From: Myxococcales bacterium
GTDB taxonomy: Bacteria; Myxococcota_A; Polyangia; Polyangiales; Polyangiaceae
DNA: 52,473 nt
Reading direction: 5' to 3'
Assembly (NCBI GenBank): GCA_025351875.1
Contig: JANXVA010000749.1
Coordinates: 1 to 52,473 of the forward strand
Below are positions 49,692 through 52,473 of this stretch, piece after piece. Position 1 is the first letter of the stretch. The number at the start of each line of letters is the position of its first letter. The notes below the pieces were generated by a model that saw only the letters and a list, made by a program, of their open reading frames with translations, had not been told where the DNA came from and did not search any database. A program made the position numbers and the translations under genes.

Positions 49692-51302
49692 ATGCGGTGT
49701 GCGCGGCTTCTCGTATCCATGGCGGTCGCCGCGCTCGCGCTCGGAGGAGGATGCGCGCCTGCGACCGACGCGGGTGGCAGCGCGGAACGAGGGCCGCCGG
49801 ACGCGGCGATGGCGGCGCCGCCCATGGAGGGTACCGATGCCGCGGCGCCGACTGCGACGGGCGGAGACGACGCGCCGTGGGCGTCGGGCGTCGAGGAGTG
49901 CGGCAATGGGATCGATGACGACGGCGACGGGCTGATCGACGAGGACTGCGCGCCGTCGCTCTTCGTCGGCGTGTTCCCGCCCGGCGGTGGCGCAGATCTC
50001 GCGGGCGGCGGGCACGTCGCCAGGATCGAGAAGGATCTCGGACGCCCCCTCTCCGTCGTGCAGACCTATCGCTCCACGAGCGCGCTCGGCGCAGCGCGCG
50101 CGAAGCAGGAGCTCGGGGAAATCTGGAAGCACGGCGCGGTCGCGCATCTGTACTTCGAGCCGCTCGGGTACTCGGCGGAGCAGCTCGCGAGCATCGCCAC
50201 GGATCCCGCCGTCCTCTCGGATCTCACGACGAGCGCCGACGCCGTCGCCGATGCGCTCGTAGCCAACCCCCACGGCAGGCTGCTGCTCTCGTTCGGCGCC
50301 GAGATGAACGGCACGTGGACAGAGTGGGGATGCAAGAACGTGAGCGCGACCGCCTTCGTCGCCGTCACGCGAAAGATGCACGATGCGATGACGAAGGCGC
50401 TGTCGGTTCGCGCGATCGATGCCCGGCGCCTTCGCTGGGTGTACGCGCCGAACTCGGTGTCGTCGGGCGGATGCGGGAGCGCGGCGGCGTACTATCCAGG
50501 CCACGACGCGGTCGATCTGCTCGGGATGAGCGCTTATCGGAGCGGGACCGACTCCGTCGACGCCGCGGTGATCGCCCCTTCGAAGACGCTGATGACCGAT
50601 CTCGCGTATGCCCTGGCGTGGCAGCGAGGCCGCTTCGTCGTGCTTCAGACCGGCTCGCGCACCGTCGCAGGCGACGATCGCGGCGCGTGGTTCAAGACGC
50701 TCGTCGAACGGCTCGCCTCCGAGAGTGCCTACGCCGGCGTCATCCCGTTCGATCTCTCGGACGCTGATCCGTCGCGCGACTGGGCGCTGCTCGATACCTC
50801 CAACCCTCCCGTAGCGCGCGCCGGTTACGACGCGTTCATCGGCGCCGCGCGAAAGCTCACGCCGTCGGACGCAGCTCTCGAGGGCACCTTCGACCCTTAT
50901 TTCTGGGACGTCCGTCTCGGTGATGAAGCGTACGCCGAGATCCAGGCCCTTCGCGCAGCGCACCTGACGAGCGGCTGTAGCGCCGCGCCTCCGCTGTTCT
51001 GCCCGACCGCGGCGATCACCCGCGCCGACGCCGGCGCGCTGCTCGCAGGCTCGTTCCAGGTTCCTGCCGGCGACGTTGCCGCGTTGCTCGGGGGGCCTTC
51101 GACCGCCTCGACGTCTGTGCGTCGTGACGTCCTCGCGTCATGCCTCGCGAAGCTCATGAAGGCGAAGCGGCCCGCGGCCACCAAGGACCTGGCCCGCCTC
51201 GCCACCGACGCCCTCGTCGACCCCGCACGCCCCGCCACCCGCGCCGAGGCGGCCGCATGGTGCGTGCATTATGCACGCATCAGCCCCGCCCCCCGGCCGT
51301 GA
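49692..51302 (+). CDS. GH26-like lipoprotein with Ca-binding motif and SLH-like tail (536 aa)
   Basis: Lipobox ALGGGC (Cys 21), a linker, then a metal-binding motif ECGNGIDDDGDGLIDEDC. Residues 88-385 resemble a GH26 beta-mannanase TIM barrel: SFGAEMNGTWTEWG has the acid/base E204, and VDLLGMSAYRSG is typical. The nucleophile strand reads VVLQTGSRT (Q319 where Glu is expected), so hydrolysis may be lost. The C-terminal part, FDPYFWDVRLGDEAYAEIQA, CPTAAITRADAGALLA, matches an S-layer homology domain. Probably a surface-attached glycan-binding or glycan-degrading protein. Confidence 0.75.
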   Translation: MRCARLLVSMAVAALALGGGCAPATDAGGSAERGPPDAAMAAPPMEGTDAAAPTATGGDDAPWASGVEECGNGIDDDGDGLIDEDCAPSLFVGVFPPGGGADLAGGGHVARIEKDLGRPLSVVQTYRSTSALGAARAKQELGEIWKHGAVAHLYFEPLGYSAEQLASIATDPAVLSDLTTSADAVADALVANPHGRLLLSFGAEMNGTWTEWGCKNVSATAFVAVTRKMHDAMTKALSVRAIDARRLRWVYAPNSVSSGGCGSAAAYYPGHDAVDLLGMSAYRSGTDSVDAAVIAPSKTLMTDLAYALAWQRGRFVVLQTGSRTVAGDDRGAWFKTLVERLASESAYAGVIPFDLSDADPSRDWALLDTSNPPVARAGYDAFIGAARKLTPSDAALEGTFDPYFWDVRLGDEAYAEIQALRAAHLTSGCSAAPPLFCPTAAITRADAGALLAGSFQVPAGDVAALLGGPSTASTSVRRDVLASCLAKLMKAKRPAATKDLARLATDALVDPARPATRAEAAAWCVHYARISPAPRP

Positions 51303-51317
51303 CTGCGGCGCCGGTCA

Positions 51318-52473
51318 TCACGAAGCGTTGGTTCTGGGGAGTGTGACGGTGACCGACGTGCGGTTCGCCAACGAGACGGCAGTGACGGAGCCGCCGTGGG
51401 CGTCGGCGATCTGCTTCACGATGAACAGACCGAGACCAAGACCGGTGCTCTGCTCGCCGCGACGGAACGGCTCGAAGAGGCGGCCTAGATCATCCGCCAG
51501 GATTGGGCTCGCGTGCTCATTCGATACCTCGATGACGATGGTGTCGCGCGTCTCCGTCAAGGACACGCCGACTGTCGTATTCGGGGGACTATGCTGGATC
51601 GCATTGCCGATGAGGTTCGACGCGACCTGCGCGAACCGATCGGCGTCCCATCGACCCATGGCCTCGCCGTTTTCGGAGAACTCGATGGTCCGCGTCGGAT
51701 GGATCAGATCCATCTCATCGACGACCTGGGCAACGACGCCTCGAAGAGCGACGCTCGTACGCACGATCGGAATGCCCCCCTGCCGGCTGCGCTCGAAGTC
51801 GAGCAGATCGGCGATCATGCGCGCCATCCGAAGGCTGCTCGACTTGACGCGCAGGAGGATCTTGACCTGAGCGGGCGGAAGCTCGCTGTGCTCGAGCAGC
51901 AGCGCGGTTCCCATGACGACGCTGTTGAGAGGACTGCGCAGGTCATGACCGACGATGCCGAGAAGCATCTCGTGCTCCCTCAGAAGCTCCCGCTTCGCTT
52001 GAACGACGCGCTCGAGATCGACGCGCGAGCGCTCGAGTGCTGCCGTCAGCGCGCTCGCATGACGGGCGGCTTCCTTGGACGCGTGGGCCTCCCCCGTTGC
52101 CGCGCCAGCCCGCTGCTCGGCGCGAAACAGGGCTCCGAGCAGCGGAAGTGCTAGGTCGGCGGGATCGAGCGTCGCGGAGGACGCGCCGACGAGGGCCACG
52201 ACAGTTCCGTCCTCCCCGACGTACGCAGTCGCCGGCGCGACGGTGCCCGAGGCGACGTCGAGAACGTCGGCGCGGTGCACGCCCGCCTCCTCGCACGCGG
52301 CCAGCAAGGCGTTCCACGACGGGTGGTCGGGGACGGTCTGCGGCATCCCAGGCGCCGAAAGCAGGATGCCCAGGTCGACGTCGCGAACGAACACATGAAT
52401 GGAGGTGGCGCCGACATGCTGCGCGAGTTGGGCGACCGCGTCGACGCGACCTTGCACGTTCGACAGAGCGTAT
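51318..52473 (-). CDS. Sensor histidine kinase (N-terminus outside window)
   Basis: The frame runs to the right edge with an apparently continuous N-terminal part (YALSNVQGRVDAVAQLAQHV), so the GTG at 52457 is probably not the true start. A GAF-like segment comes first, then a coiled coil, the HisKA H-box MLLGIVGHDLRSPLNSV, the N-box ASNLIGNAIQHSP, and the G2 box GLGLGLFIVKQIADAHGG. The G1 box is VSNEHASPI rather than DxGxG, which is common in this subgroup. No TM is visible in the available part. No response regulator is next to it. Confidence 0.9.
   Translation of the reverse strand, partial: YALSNVQGRVDAVAQLAQHVGATSIHVFVRDVDLGILLSAPGMPQTVPDHPSWNALLAACEEAGVHRADVLDVASGTVAPATAYVGEDGTVVALVGASSATLDPADLALPLLGALFRAEQRAGAATGEAHASKEAARHASALTAALERSRVDLERVVQAKRELLREHEMLLGIVGHDLRSPLNSVVMGTALLLEHSELPPAQVKILLRVKSSSLRMARMIADLLDFERSRQGGIPIVRTSVALRGVVAQVVDEMDLIHPTRTIEFSENGEAMGRWDADRFAQVASNLIGNAIQHSPPNTTVGVSLTETRDTIVIEVSNEHASPILADDLGRLFEPFRRGEQSTGLGLGLFIVKQIADAHGGSVTAVSLANRTSVTVTLPRTNAS

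Noticed and set aside
1-52473. tRNA, rRNA, CRISPR, insertion sequences, integrases
   Set aside because: No cloverleaf-like sequence, no regular short repeat-spacer pattern, and no transposase or integrase motifs were found on either strand; the tandem repeats are all in-frame coding repeats.

Overview
This is a 52.5-kb GC-rich window with dense genes on both strands. It looks like chromosomal DNA of a myxobacterium-like Deltaproteobacterium (Myxococcota, probably the Polyangiales side). The support is indirect but consistent: a MYXO-CTERM-like tail on an SGNH hydrolase, a GltJ/AgmX-type zinc ribbon-GYF-TonB protein, Hanks-type Ser/Thr kinases (one carrying HEAT-like repeats), Cys-rich tandem-repeat surface lipoproteins, the metal-binding motif NGIDDDGDGLIDEDC, and about 18 lipobox signal peptides among roughly 52 genes. 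I found no rRNA, tRNA, CRISPR array, transposase or phage gene.

Layout. 1-2.8 kb: a partial intradiol-dioxygenase-like gene behind an unusual AT-rich palindrome cluster, then two decayed genes (a VWA remnant and a Cys-rich lipoprotein with a lost centre), a membrane protein and two coiled-coil/TM proteins. 2.8-7.4 kb: an OmpA-type lipoprotein, a cytochrome c/PHM-like/TPR fusion protein, and a coq4-redoxin operon divergent from a TetR regulator with two matching palindromes between them. 7.4-19.3 kb: mostly secreted proteins (an EXORDIUM-like HExxE protein, an esterase, lipoproteins, a TlpA-like thioredoxin, a lipoprotein made of four copies of an unfamiliar 60-residue repeat, an SGNH hydrolase), plus a sterol desaturase-type enzyme, a DUF4169 protein and a YecA/SEC-C protein. 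19.3-23.7 kb: the GltJ-like protein, a Lys/Arg-rich protein, and a K+ channel with RCK domains divergent from a cupin protein.

23.7-29.3 kb is the most interesting part. Four genes on the minus strand overlap end to start: asparagine-synthetase-like protein 1, a membrane protein with a zinc ribbon and a possible Toprim-like fold, asparagine-synthetase-like protein 2, and a luciferase-like flavin monooxygenase. I do not recognise this combination; it suggests a dedicated amide-forming and oxidising pathway.

29.3-40.4 kb: a TM protein, a Cys-rich lipoprotein, a phytanoyl-CoA dioxygenase-like enzyme, a three-gene operon (Ser/Thr kinase with HEAT-like repeats, degenerate HD-GYP protein, TPR-like lipoprotein) joined by GTGA overlaps, and a 718-aa lipoprotein with seven near-identical 55-residue Cys-rich repeats. 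40.5-52.5 kb: a DUF2541-like lipoprotein, a second Ser/Thr kinase, a GPx-HMG-CoA reductase pair, an ArsR-SRPBCC operon with a well-formed promoter, a secreted lipin/LNS2-type phosphatase, a GH26-like lipoprotein with an SLH-like tail, and a histidine kinase cut by the right edge.
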